Source of the DNA: Sphaerosporella brunnea | Lineage: Eukaryota; Ascomycota; Pezizomycetes; Pezizales; Pyronemataceae | DNA length: 64,000 nucleotides | Direction: 5' to 3' | Assembly (NCBI GenBank): GCA_008704415.1 | Contig: VXIS01000045.1 | Span: forward strand, 62,001-126,000 | Part shown: one piece after another, positions 1 through 10,890 of the stretch | Position numbering within the stretch: the first letter of the stretch is position 1 | How the letters are laid out: every line of letters begins with the position of its first letter | Program-made: the position numbers and the translations under genes | Notes under the pieces: model-generated | Told to the model about the DNA's origin: nothing | What the model saw: the letters and a program-made list of their open reading frames with translations, nothing else | The model's database searches: none

Positions 1-564
1 AACCCCTTCCCCGCTCGCACGCGCAGAGCTTCCTGCCTAGCGACTAACGGAAGGCAGCAATATCGCGAAGGTCATGAAGCGTTACTTACGGGGGGCAGCA
101 GCATCGTCAAATGGACCCGGTCATATTGAGAGCGGCACTGATGGAACGCAGCAGCATCATTAAATGAGCATACTTAGCGGCGCTCCCGTTCATGTTATGG
201 GCCCGGGAAAGGGCAGCAATGTTGTTAAATGGGCTCGGCCCTGGGTTGGGCGGGCTCGTTGACGGCGATACGGGCGGAGGATGGACTACAGGCTGGTCGC
301 AGCGGTCAGATGGCACCGGATGGGCTATGGAAGGGTATTTTAGGATGAATTAATAGAGATAGGAGTAATAGTGAGACAGGAAACTTGAAGCCGCCCCTGC
401 GGAGTGAATACAAATCACTTTCCGGCCGAATCCTCTCCCGCAGGTAGTACAGACGACCAAAAGAAAAGCGCAGACGAAGTGTGTATGTAAAAGTGACTCA
501 AGGAAGCAGTAGCTAACTGGTTACACATTTCTACAGACAGTTTTTCTCTGAATCGATGGCAAGT
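1..564. repeat. Intergenic with degenerate ~50-60-bp spaced repeats
   Basis: I see no gene here. The first 240 bases carry about four diverged copies of a motif of the form GGCAGCA-R-YATYGTYAAATGRRC (near 54, 92, 148 and 212), spaced roughly 40-65 bp apart. The copies are too diverged to be a fresh tandem array. The rest, up to the stop codon of the minus-strand gene at 565, is presumably its 3' flank. Whether the repeats belong to a larger element to the left cannot be seen. Confidence 0.4.
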
Positions 565-3500
565 TTAGTTGACGTAAGTCCTGGTGGCAGCACCGGTAGG
601 CATAGTATCGCCAGGAACCGCAGCCACTCCCGAGTAAGGGTTCGCCCCGACGTTCAGCGTGACAGGGTTGGTCCTATACCCGTCGGCAGCGTTGGCGGAG
701 CCATTGAGTGCACCGGCGCCCTCAGGACCCTGGTAGCCGCTGTCCCTGGAATATCCACCAATCGAGGTGGCGTCGCGATCCCGAACAGTGCGGCGGTGCG
801 CATGCGGGCTCTTCCTGGTAACCTGACCAGGCTGGGGGATACCAGTGGTGGGACTGGCAGAGCCGATGCTAAAGAGTTCGTTCTCCCAGCCCTCTCCCTG
901 ACGAGCCTTCTCCCGGTACTCAGTAGCCTTAGTAGAGATACCGCCGGAGAGTTTTATGTCGCTGAACATGCTGTCCTCGGTGGTGACGGCCATCTTGACG
1001 TGCTTGTCGGCAACATTTGCTTCAGCCGCTTGCTTCTTGGACATGAGCTCCTTCTGCAGAGCCTGGTAGTAGCGAGCATAGATGTTCTGAGCGTTCTCAG
1101 GGTCCGGGTTCTCCTTGAGCTGGCGCTCGATTTTCTGCTCTTCCTGGTAGATGCGGTAGGCAAAAGCGTCGAGGTCGGCGAAAGTCTTGCGGATCTGCTG
1201 CTCGAGGGCCTTGACAATCACAGGCTTCAATACTTTGAGAAGGATGGGCTTGAAGATTCCAAACATGGTCTTGTGCTGAGACTTCTTCAGTTTGATTTTC
1301 AAATGCTTGATTTCGACCTTGACATCGTCAACCTTGAAGAAGCGAGCACGGTCATGCTTCTCAGCGTTCGAGAGCCCAAGGTTGAAGCCGAAGCCGTCGC
1401 CGCCAAGGAAGACATCCATGACACCAGTGTCGGTGATGGCGGGGAAACCCTTCTTACGACGGACGTAGTAGCTGATGTCTCTCAGGTCGCACTGGATCTG
1501 GGAGGCGGAAATCATGATGGCGTTCTTTATGCTGCTAGTGACAGTCTTCCGGCCGAAGCGCAAGTGAGACTCGTTTCCGATCTCAAAGACGTTGGGCATC
1601 AAGTTGTCGCCCTCAAGGACCAAGTTCTCGACGACGGCGTCGAACATGGGGTCCGAGTACTCGATCCGAGGAACAGGAATGTAGCGAATGCTCTCAAAGA
1701 TATCAGGGATGATGACTTGAGTGATGTCCTTGAGGAGATGCTTCTTGAAGGTGGGCTTCCCATTTTCGTCGTTTCCAAGGTCGTTGAACAACTTCTGAAG
1801 AGCGTCACCGAAGCGCTTGTTGTCGGGATCCTGCACAAACTGGTCACCAAGGAACCTGACCTCGTCCATGAGACGGTCAGTGTGATCGCGGTAGCGGTTT
1901 CGGAACAAATAGTTGCCCTGGTCGTACAGCTGATCGTACTCGTGAGACGACTGGGGCTGGGTGATGTATCCCTCCTGCTGGAGGCACTTGCGGATGTAAG
2001 TGTCGACCGAGCGGAACCAGTTCTTGAGCTCAGAGTCCTTGTCAGCATCGCGGTAAATGTCGTTAATTGCGTCCATCAAATCGTCGGCGCTGGTATAGTT
2101 GGCGAACCGCTCGAGCAGGACCTTGAAGCTGGTCTCAGCCTTCTGCAAGTGGGTATCCTGGTGAGCACCCTTGGCGTTCTGCGAACCCTGGGCCACGACC
2201 GTTCTTCCATGGCCGGAGTAAGTCTCGGCGAGGTCGAGGAGTGTATTGATAGCCTCTTTGTAATCCTGATGGCTCTGGATCTCAACGATCATCTTCTTCA
2301 GACGCCAAATGGTCTGCTCACGGCGTTCCTTAGGCATCTTCTCGTTGAAATATTTCTTGGAGCGCTCACGGTATTCACGGCCACGTTGCTGCTGCTCTTC
2401 GGGAATGTTCTCGTCGAGGCGCTGCTGGAGCTGTTCAACGCCGGTTCGGACCCCGCCGACAGCGTCTACACCAGAATAAGTTCCATAGCGCTGGTCGCCC
2501 GAGTCGCCAGCACGCTGAGCGGTCAACCGAGGGTCACGGACACCGGCGGAGTCGGCGGCTTGAGCTGCGTTGCCGGCAATATCTCGAACATCGTTGCGGT
2601 CAACAGGCTTGTTACGGTCGAACTTCTCGCGGAACTGGGACTTCAAGTTGAAGTTGTTCTTAGAAAATCTGGGAGTCTCATGCCACACATGATCGGCAGC
2701 AGGATCGTCGAGCTGGTCGAGCTGGTCCTGGGATGGGCCCACACGGGAGGCAGCCTTGGTAGCAGCATCGCTAGCGACACTTCGGAGAAGAACGACAGCG
2801 TCGTTGAGAAGCTTACGAAATTGGCCTGCACGCAGTCAGTACCGGAGGATTATATTGAGGCGTACTGCCCCGCGCTTTTTCAGCTTTCCGGCGAAAGTTG
2901 TCGGGTTCTTGGCCTGCAGTAGACGCATATGCAAACGTACGCCGTGACCTGGCAGTAGAATAGCAACTATGCGTGCTGCAGGCCTACTGCGCGACAAGAT
3001 CCTGACAATTCAACCTGAAAATGTTGTCCAACACCGCGGCAGTACGCCTCTCGTTATTGTGGCAAACACCCGGGCCGCTAGCACATACCGTTGGTGATGA
3101 TCAACCGTCCCAAAGTTTTCAAACCCTCCAGTCCCTTGTCCACATCTTTGTTGGCCGACTCCGGGTCGACAGGTGCATTCGGAGCTCCCACAGAAACACC
3201 CTTCTGTCCCAACTGCTGCGCGTTCCAGATAAACTCCTGAAGAGTCTGGTCGTGGTTCTTGACGAGAATGAGTCGCTTCGCCTCTTCCACAACTCTTCGG
3301 AAATCATCCAAAATCACTCGACCTTCCTCCGACAGCTCGTCGTTGGGGTTCCGCAGCTTGTTGTGGTTGATGAATGAGGTTAGGGCGACATCGATCTGAT
3401 TGTTTGACGGAAGTTTGCCGTTCGCAAACGCTGCAGAAGGATGTTAGTTCTGGACAAAGAATAGAAAGGTGAGTGAAGGCCAGGTTACCGTTGTAGATCC

Positions 3501-3576
3501 CGTAAAGCCGCAGCTTGCTTTCAACATCGCGGTCGCGTTGTTTGGGATTAGCGGGGACGTTTACTGATGGGTTCAT
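565..3576 (-). CDS. HAM1-like (HAM1_N/HAM1_C) fungal protein
   Basis: Three exons on the minus strand: 3489-3576, 3089-3430 and 565-2825, giving 896 aa. The start MNPSVNVPANPKQRD follows a C/A-rich leader, and both splice joins keep the conserved reading (GIYN/AFANGKLPSN and LIITNG/QFRKLLND). The N-terminal run, with repeated acidic/amphipathic helices and the FRKLLNDAVVLLRSVASDAA segment, is typical of the fungal HAM1 N-terminal domain. The later part (about residues 500-700, with IKNAIMISASQIQCDLRDI and a DVEVKIKHL-type strand region) fits the HAM1 C-terminal, BPI/lipid-binding-like fold. The C-terminal ~120 residues are low complexity. The family is linked by name to hyphal anastomosis; a lipid-transfer role is inference. 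Intron 2 (263 nt) is unusually long for this window. A 788-codon open frame lies antisense to exon 3 and is rejected as a shadow. Confidence 0.85.
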
Positions 3577-4625
3577 TGTGCAGTGAGTGTGAGGAGGTGG
3601 CGTATTATCGGAGGGGTAGGTTGTAGGATTAGTCGTTTCAAAACAGATGTAAATGCAAGCAAGTAGAGGGGTGTTATGTGCGAGAGGAGGATGGTCGTAG
3701 AGAGTCTTATAATTATGTGTGAGGGCAAACGGTTTTTTTTGTCCGCGGAGCGGGAGATGCAGCCTTTTAAAGCGGCGACTTTTCCCGTCCACGCAAAGCA
3801 GGAATTGAATTCAAGAACTGGGCGTGCGCAACGCGGGCTTGCTTGGCTGGTTGGTTGGCTGACAATTCTTGGTTGCGCAGCCCGTCATGGGCGATAACTC
3901 GGACATTGAGTGATACCCATGACGTTTTTCATACGTTACCGCTCTCCTCGTTGCATACTTAGCGGGCAACGACATCATCTCTGCATCTCAACCAGCGCCA
4001 GGCGGGGCAATTGATCGCCGCAGGAGGACCAGCCCTCGCTTGGGCATGTGAAGCGGTTCAGGCGAGCGCACAGATAAACAGGGCAGCAGCGCGGTCGCTT
4101 GTGGTTGTTGCTGGGTTGGGGTTGGGGTTGACGGCTGGTGGCTGATCATTGCTGCCAGCGGAGCGGAACATGACGCGGTGGCTGGCAACCGCCCAACTGG
4201 TCTGCGTGCAATTCTTCGATGATCGCTCCCTGGCTGTCGTGACGGCTCGACACATGTACGAGTACAGAACCGTGATCGGCGAACGGGTGCCGGTCTGTGG
4301 CTTAAGGAAGCGTTTGCCGATCAAGGTTCTCATACTGTTCAGCAGTGAGTCATGTGGAATTTGCCGTCTGATGATTCAGTGATGAACCCTCGCCGCGTTT
4401 TCTGATTAGTGAGCGGTTTTGCGCGCGTTTGAACCATCAAGTATGTACGTGCGTGGAGCATGTAACGTTGCCTCCAGTGCTTTCTACCGCCACACTTTAT
4501 CCAGATCAATCAACGCCAGACAAAGCGCGTCAGCTTCGTGATCCTCAGCACCGCGCCTTAGACCTGATCGATAGAGGATCCTTTTGCCTGCTTATAACAC
4601 GCCGTCTGCAACTAAGCCAGCTGCC
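3577..4625. promoter_or_regulatory. Divergent promoter region, HAM1-like / DUF4211 genes
   Basis: This is a 1.05-kb head-to-head intergenic region. It holds a C/A-rich leader just upstream of the minus-strand start and a G-rich GGGTTGGGGTTGGGGTT stretch near 4110. That stretch is telomere-like in look but only about three units long and internal, so I give it no meaning. No further gene is supported. Confidence 0.4.
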
Positions 4626-6353
4626 ATGGGTCGCAAATACAAGAAACGTCAAACGACCCTGAGCTGGGGCGGCTTTCCACCTTCGTCTCTCTCTACGCCC
4701 CGGAAACCAGCGATCGCGACTTCCAATGCCTCTTTGGTGGACAGCGACGACGATCAGCAGATGCCTGTGACTCCCAGAAAAGCACTGGTGTTGGCGGCGG
4801 TTGTGATTACGAAGCAGCCAAAACCAGATTCTGCGACGCAGACAGTTGTCGACGGTGCGAGCGATGAGGCGGAGGATGAGGAGCAGGATGAGGGGCCAGT
4901 TCCAGGGTCGGCGAAGAGGAGGAAATCTTTGAAGGTGGTTGACGATGACGAAGAGGAGGAGGCGCCTGTTCAGAGTCCAGCCAAGAGGCGGAGGATTGAG
5001 CGAAAAACTGTCGACTCTGACGACGACGAGGATGAAGACGAAGCTCCCATTCAAAGCTCGGTACGACGGAGAAGATTATCGTCTTTGGCGACGGTGGCAA
5101 AAAATGGAGATGACGAGAAGGATCAGGAAGGTGCTGATGATACAGACGACAGCCTGATACTATCATCAAGGCGCCGGAGAAGGTCTCTCCAGACGCCTAC
5201 AAAATCCCTCACTGAGGAAGGCTCTGACAGCGAGGCCGACAGTCTCTTGGATGACACCCAAGAAACAATCGATGAGCCAGCCCCGCGTTCCAATAAAAAG
5301 AAAGCGAGGTTCCAGGACACTCTCGCCCTGCTCCGCGCTCGACGAGAACGCATCAAAAGTGGCGAACCACTTGACAGCGAGCAAGGTTCTGCCGAAGAAG
5401 CAGATGAGTCAAGCTCGGACGGCGACGAACTTCCTCTCGCAATGGATCTTGACGCTGAACTCGACGACTTCATCGAGTCCGACGATGAAGGCAACGAGCT
5501 CATAGGTGCCCCAGACGCTCAAGTCCCTATCCATCTTACCGCTGCCGCGCGAGCACCAAACTCAGAGAACTTCCGCATCTACGCCGAGTTCTTGGTTTTC
5601 GACACGCTGTTACCGTCTCGGTACAGGAGCGAAGGACGGGTTGCCCTTGCCGTGCGTCATCTTGACACCACCCTCTCCACGCTGGCTGAATCGGTAGCTG
5701 GCAGTGGAGCCTGGCAGGCAAAGTACATCCGAGCACTGAAATCTCGGCCGCGTCTCGAGAAGACGACTCTGGGCAGCGGATGGACAATACCGCATTGCGA
5801 TGCGTGCAATCGGAACAATCAAAACTGTACCGTAAAAGTCCGCTTCACCGGGAAACGTTACAAGAAGGATACTCTGGAGGATCTGTCGAGTGATGAGGAT
5901 GATGCCAGCGAGGACTCCAATGGAGAGGAATTGCCGAAAGAAACGGAAGAGTTCCACCTTGGTTGGATGTGTCGTGCCAGATCAGAGAATGCCCACCGCA
6001 TTGCTCACTGGAGAAAAACTCTCAAGAACGTCATTGTCGAGGAACTGCAGGAGCGCGGGTACATTGATGAGGACGGAAATGTTGGCGAGGAGATCGAGCA
6101 GATGACGGATGAAGGTATGACACTCAGTCTGGACACTGCAATACCATTGAACGACTGACAATGTGAGTAGACAAACACATATGGGCGGATTCAGTTCACC
6201 AGGAGATGAGAGAACGCATCACGGATTTGTACAGCGAATTCGCTGCGATTCTCAAAGAGGCGAAGAAGAATCTGGTGAGTTGCTTATACTCGTGTTTCTT
6301 GGCTTTCTGCTAATGAACCTTAGGATCCCAGATATATGAGCAAGAGACGGTGA
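4626..6353 (+). CDS. DUF4211 domain nuclear-type protein
   Basis: Three exons, 4626-6114, 6171-6274 and 6324-6353, encode 540 aa. I chose the ATG at 4626 (MGRKYKKRQTTLSWGGF) over an in-frame ATG at 4584 because the motif-bearing N-terminus starts there. Residues ~45-270 are strongly acidic and basic by turns, with several KRRR/RRRRR clusters and SDDDE/DEDED tracts, which suggests a nuclear protein. The C-terminal third contains the DUF4211 region: a FRIYAEFLVFDTLL start, a HCDACNRNNQNC cysteine cluster, FTGKRYKK, then FHLGWMCRARSENAHRIAHW. Two short 3' exons restore the conserved tail ending LYSEFAAILKEAKKNLDPRY; without splicing, the frame would run on to a different end at 6158. DUF4211 also occurs in animal QSER1/PRR12. 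The molecular function is unknown to me. Confidence 0.85.
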
Positions 6354-6726
6354 TTGGTGGCCACTGCAATTGCGGGTTGTATTCTTTCTTGCGTTGAGGA
6401 TCGGTGTTCATGATTGCTGCCTTTGTTTGGTCGGCGTGCGCATGCGCGATTACGAGAGCGTCGAGAGGCAATAGAACTTGTCTCGTTTGGTCTCTCACTG
6501 ATGAGTTGATAGTCATGATTCATGAACACACTCCAAGGCACCCCAATCCCAAATTCCATCCACTTAACTCAGTATCCTCACACCCACTCTCAAAATACAA
6601 GTGAAATCCAACCCAATCACACCCCATCACACACACCCTATGCTGACTAACCCACCACGACGCGACACGCGACTAGCAGCCAAGCTCTCAACAGTGTCAA
6701 CACCTCCACGTCCAACAACCGGCAAA
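6354..6726. other. Short intergenic spacer
   Basis: 373 bp between the DUF4211 stop and the SRP gene. The last 180 bp are rich in CACCCC/ACACCC pyrimidine-adenine motifs, as expected for a core promoter and 5' UTR of the downstream plus-strand gene. Nothing else seen. Confidence 0.3.
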
Positions 6727-7235
6727 ATGAAGCTCACCACAACCCCCCAAGAGTTCACCTCGCACAGTGCACAGCTGATACGGGCGTCTCCCAGCAGCGT
6801 TAGTTCCTCCTCCGCGAAGAATGCCAAAGCAACAAGCACTGATAACGCCTTGAATAGACGAAAATAACAACTACCTACCACGCCAACGCGGCCGGCAAGG
6901 GGAGCCTCACGCTAAAAACTTGGGATCCTGTGTCCGGCGCTGTCGTAAAGTTCTCGACGGACCGCGTGGCGGATGTGGGAAGGCTTGTGCTGGGACTGCA
7001 GAGGTTGGCGAGAACGCAGATGGGGTTGCCGGAGGGTGGTATGTGCTTCCTGTGTGAGGGGGGGAGGGGGGTGGGGAAGGGGATTTGGGTACGAGGGAAA
7101 GGCTGATGGGGAACAGATACTGCTATGAGGGAGGCCCCGGAGGCTGCTGAGAGTACGGATACGAAGATGGTTGTGGACACCCTTCCGCCTGCTAGTGCGC
7201 AGCAGACGAAGGGGAAGAAGAAGGGGAAGAAATAG
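6727..7235 (+). CDS. SRP21: Signal recognition particle subunit SRP9/SRP21
   Basis: Three exons, 6727-6798, 6858-7038 and 7117-7235, encode 123 aa. The spliced protein begins MKLTTTPQEFTSHSAQLIRA and continues SPSSTKITTTYHANAAGKG, then SLTLKTWDPVSGAVVKFSTD and RVADVGRLVLGLQRLARTQM. This is the SRP9-21 fold signature of fungal SRP21: RITTxY, LTLKTYDPVSG and a GRL helix. It ends in a lysine-rich KGKKKGKK tail. In fungi this protein takes the place of SRP9 in the Alu domain of the particle that delays translation and targets secretory proteins to the ER. Introns are 59 and 78 nt. The first donor is GTTAGT and its branch site is CTGAT (in CACTGATAAC). No single exon shows the domain by itself, so the gene is easy to miss. 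Confidence 0.85.
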
Positions 7236-7996
7236 CCTTGTTAGAGGGGGGCGAGGGGGGCGATACGGCATGAGGGCTTCCAGCTGCGGTTTGTTACTGC
7301 ACTACGAGCTCAAGGAAATTGATTTCTCTGAGATGCTCATTGGTCCTGTGCGGGGAACCCGAGGTTGGCGGGGGGTTGACTGAGCTCTGATACACATGGG
7401 CGGGTGTCCATCTGTCGGTCTAGTCACACTCTTACCCTCATTTTACGATTCCAACAATGTGACAACACGGAGAGATTGCCAGAATTGTTTATAACCGGCT
7501 CATACGTTTGAATTGGATGATGTTTGGCGGGTAAGAGTGATCAGTATGAGCTTGCCGGGGATTAAAAGCTTGAACTACGGGCTCCGAACCCGTTGCTCTT
7601 CCAGCTCCCATTTATTGCTTATGGTTTTTTTGCCTATTGCGGAGACTTAGTTAAGTAAGTACTTAAGTACTTAGGTACATACCTTGTACTAGGTAGTTAC
7701 TCTAGTGTTACCATTCCGGACAACTTTTAGTTCCTTTGTGTTATATTTCAGATATCAGACAAGTAGATATTTTTGACAGCTACGTGATCATGTGATATCA
7801 CTCGTTCTATGATGTGATGGGTCACCGTGGTTGCGGTGATGACGAGATGTCCAATCAGAAGTAGGAAATATGTGGTCTTCGACCTAGGGAGGGTTGAGAG
7901 ATTGATAAGCAAGTCTCAACCTTTCCCATTAGGTTTCAGACCACGGGCTTGACCGTGCCAAATCAAGTCCACCTTGGGAGAAGACGTAGGCAAAAC

Positions 7997-8317
7997 TCAA
8001 TTACATATCCCGCCAACAGAGAATCCTAGGTATTGCAACGGCTTTGCATGAAGCTCACTCATATTGTCCATGCTTATGGGCTCCAGATAGGCTAAACTCC
8101 AGCTCTCTACCAAGCTTAAGCACACATTCTCACCAATGGCCAATAGATGCAATGCCGTGTTTTCCGGATCTACTCTACCGCCTCTACCAATTAAGCGGGC
8201 ATTGAAGTGAAGTCCTGCGCGTAAACCGCGTCTATTAGTTTGGGTTTCGATGTGAAGTTCATTTCTTACTTGGGAAGCTGGGCCTTTCTCCGCGGAACCG
8301 CTTAACACGGCAACCAC
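7997..8317 (-). pseudogene. Possible ankyrin-repeat gene remnant
   Basis: A 106-codon minus-strand frame contains GGRVDPENTALHLLAIGEN, which resembles one ankyrin repeat (the TALHLA core followed by G-N). A weaker second unit follows (MSELHAKPLQYLG). There is no clear start, no further repeats and no spliced continuation that I can find. It could equally be chance. Fungal genomes carry many large ankyrin genes that decay in gene-poor DNA, so a relic is plausible. Confidence 0.2.
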
Positions 8318-8532
8318 ACCATCGGTAGGCTAGAGTAGAGGATCTGCTTCTGGGTAGGTATAAAATCCGGGGTTCCAGGAAGCTGGGAACTGGATAAATA
8401 ACCGTCTCTGTCCGCTTCATTTTGAGAAACTAGCAGAAAAAGGGTCAGCAAGTGGGCTAGGTACTGGAGTACTTATTGGACGTCATGTTCAGGTACGTAT
8501 AGATGGATTACTTGGAGTAAACAACCCCCCTT

Positions 8533-8554
8533 CTCCGAGATAAAAGTCTCGGAG
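8533..8554. repeat. Short perfect inverted repeat
   Basis: Arms CTCCGAGA and TCTCGGAG (8 bp each) flank the loop TAAAAG. The loop can alternatively pair with the CTTTTA that follows directly. No T-tract or gene end is close enough to call a terminator, which would not apply in a eukaryote anyway. Confidence 0.4.
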
Positions 8555-10844
8555 CTTTTACCTCTGACAATCGATAGCAGTTTCTTGAGCTTGTCCTTCA
8601 TATCGGGTGGTTCGGCTACGTCGGCGTGGAGCTCTGGAGCACGTGTTAGCGCTAGGTTTTTCCGCGCTTCTCCGTTGTTCCGGTCCGCGGTACAAAATTA
8701 CTTTGCCATGTCGACGGGACCGCTCGCAATTTCGAAAAAAAGAAAAAGAAAACACTTACGGCAGGACAGTACGAGAATTCGAGAGCCCACGCGGTTCGCG
8801 ACGAACACGGCATAACTCGGCGTCGGAAATATCTCCCTCTTTTGTTACCGTCCCGTTGTCGCTACCACACCTTCGATGTTGTGAGCCGGCTGGGACCCGA
8901 CAGTATTACTTGAGCAGCATCTCAACTGGAACGATATTTCTGGTGCCTTGCTTACGGATCCTGCAGGCAGGACTGGACATTGCAGATTTCCGTTGCTTGA
9001 AAAGCTTCTTGTTGTTGTTTCTGGAACGACGGCAGTGGGTGTGGTGAGCACAGTCAGGAAGCACGACATGCTGCTGCTGCACGAATGTCAGAACATAGCG
9101 CCTATCCCGAAGGTTTGTTGATTGCATTTATTGCAATCGTTGGATTTCCCCAATAGCTTTCGATACTGCGGATGAATGATCGACATTATTGCCCGCAGAA
9201 TGTCAATAAGTGCCTCATCATGGTGGCTATCGAGCGACCCGAAGAAGTAAGACATCTCACATTATTACCGCTGCGCTGACCGCCCGACAGAACCCAAACC
9301 GAACGAATGCTGACGTAGCAATGTTTGTCCCCACCACCTTGTGCGGCGTCCCGAAAGACAAAATAAAGGCAGACCTGATTGGCCATCAACATCCAGGCTT
9401 CACGGTCAGCATATATTCGGAGTATATTGTGCGGGGAAACGGCGCCTCCCCTCCCCCACCAGGAGGCTGGCTTGGTCCTGTGGGCGTCGTCAGTCATCAT
9501 CAGAATATGTCACTTGGCAGGTTGGGGGGAGATTAGGCGAATGGGAGACTGCCACCAAGCTCTCGGTCTGCTCTCGTCTATCTTGGCTGTTTTGTGCGGG
9601 GATTTTTGCGGCTTGCGTCTTTCTTCGAACGACAGGAACAAGACCTGCTGCTAAATTAAACGACGGTTCACGACAGTTGTTGGGCGCCCGCAGAAACCAA
9701 ACCAGTTCACAGACGCGGGGTTCCGGCCTGGAAAAGCTTGATTTTCTTGGCCGGAAACGGGCCATCGTTTCTGTGCGAAACATTATGGCTTTTATACGTT
9801 GCAGGAGGTCTCAGAATAGTTTCTGTGGCTTAGAATATAACGGCCTGCGGCGTCGAAAGGAATCACAATGCAACTCTTGTCCTAGGTATCCCCAGGAGCG
9901 CAAGGTTCGGTCAGCCTGTTTTGAGATGGGAAGAGCACCCGCACATTGAATTGGCACGAGAGTGAAAACCAATTGTTCTCGAACCCACGATGCCGAGGTA
10001 CTCTACACCATGAATATCAGTAATCTGATATTTACCCACAGAAACACGCTTCCTTCTTCATGCTACACAGATTGAAAGGTGCTCTACCTGTTTCGCACTG
10101 CTTATCGACTGAAATTCCGGCTGCGCCGTCATCATGCGTCGCCATTTCGCACCAGATGCATCTTTGTGGCTCGAGAATCCACAATTAACTACATCAGATG
10201 CTATTTCCACCACGAGCTGCCGAGTTATCTGCCTTCGGCAAGGTGTGGGGAACCCCACAAAATATCCCGCTCGCGTATTCGACATAAATTGGTGGCCGGG
10301 AGAAGACAATCTTACTTTGTGCGAGCTTGGAATCTACCGCTCCAATGCCACGTGTTGATTGGAAGTAGTTATACAGATCCCCCAATTGCGGAGGAGATAG
10401 AATTGCCGGCACCGTGAAGTCCAGGTGAGTCCAATGGCATGGCACCAACGTAAGCCACGCCCCCTCAAGCAAAATCGACGGGATGGGAAGTAGGTAGCGG
10501 TGCTTGAGAGCATGCCTCCCGGTTGAAATAAACTATTCGGCTGAAGCGATAACTATGCGTTGTCCCATCTTTTTTGGCCCAAATATTCTCATGATCAACA
10601 ACCAAAAACGTGGTATCGGACGAGCCATGGAGATGGGTGTTGTCTCCGCCTCCTTCTTCGGACTCAGGTTGCACAGAGGACCGACACATGGAAGCAAAAA
10701 AGCAACCCACAAACGGTCCGCGACGCGCAGATGCAGCCGGGATGGGTGGCCTCGATTCAGCAACATGTCCGGTGGAAAAATAAGCTGCGCGCTTGAGCCG
10801 GTTCGATAGAGTACTAGGGTACAGGGGTTGTGGTGGTAACCACC

Positions 10845-10890
10845 TTAGTATTTGATGACGAAGAGAATTAGTATTTGATGACGAAGAGAA
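10845..10890. repeat. Perfect 2 x 23-bp tandem duplication
   Basis: A 23-bp unit beginning TTAGTATTTGATGACG and ending AAGAGAA occurs twice back to back without mismatch, which points to a recent slippage or repair duplication in non-coding DNA. Confidence 0.7.

Noticed and set aside
556..2922. 788-codon open frame on the plus strand
   Set aside because: It is exactly antisense to the conserved HAM1-like exon. The translation is leucine/valine-rich without any domain, and the opposite strand has introns, a start and family motifs.
4100..4135. Telomere-like GGGTTGGGGTTGGGGTT
   Set aside because: Only about three irregular units, internal to a promoter region and not the fungal TTAGGG sequence.
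4647..4680. Possible PCNA-binding (PIP) box QTTLSWGGF in the DUF4211 protein
   Set aside because: The aromatic pair required at +6/+7 is missing (G-G instead), so it does not meet the consensus.
7560..7615. tRNA-like stretch on the minus strand (an ACGGG / TTCGGAG / CCCGT anticodon-like arm after GGGAGCTGGAAGAGC)
   Set aside because: The anticodon-like stem pairs, but there is no acceptor stem, no T-arm with TTCRA and no B box, so it is not a functional tRNA. A decayed tRNA-derived repeat cannot be excluded.
9341..9949. 202-codon plus-strand frame in the gene desert
   Set aside because: No ATG at its first codon, no domain, Arg/Ser-rich composition typical of random frames in GC-balanced DNA.
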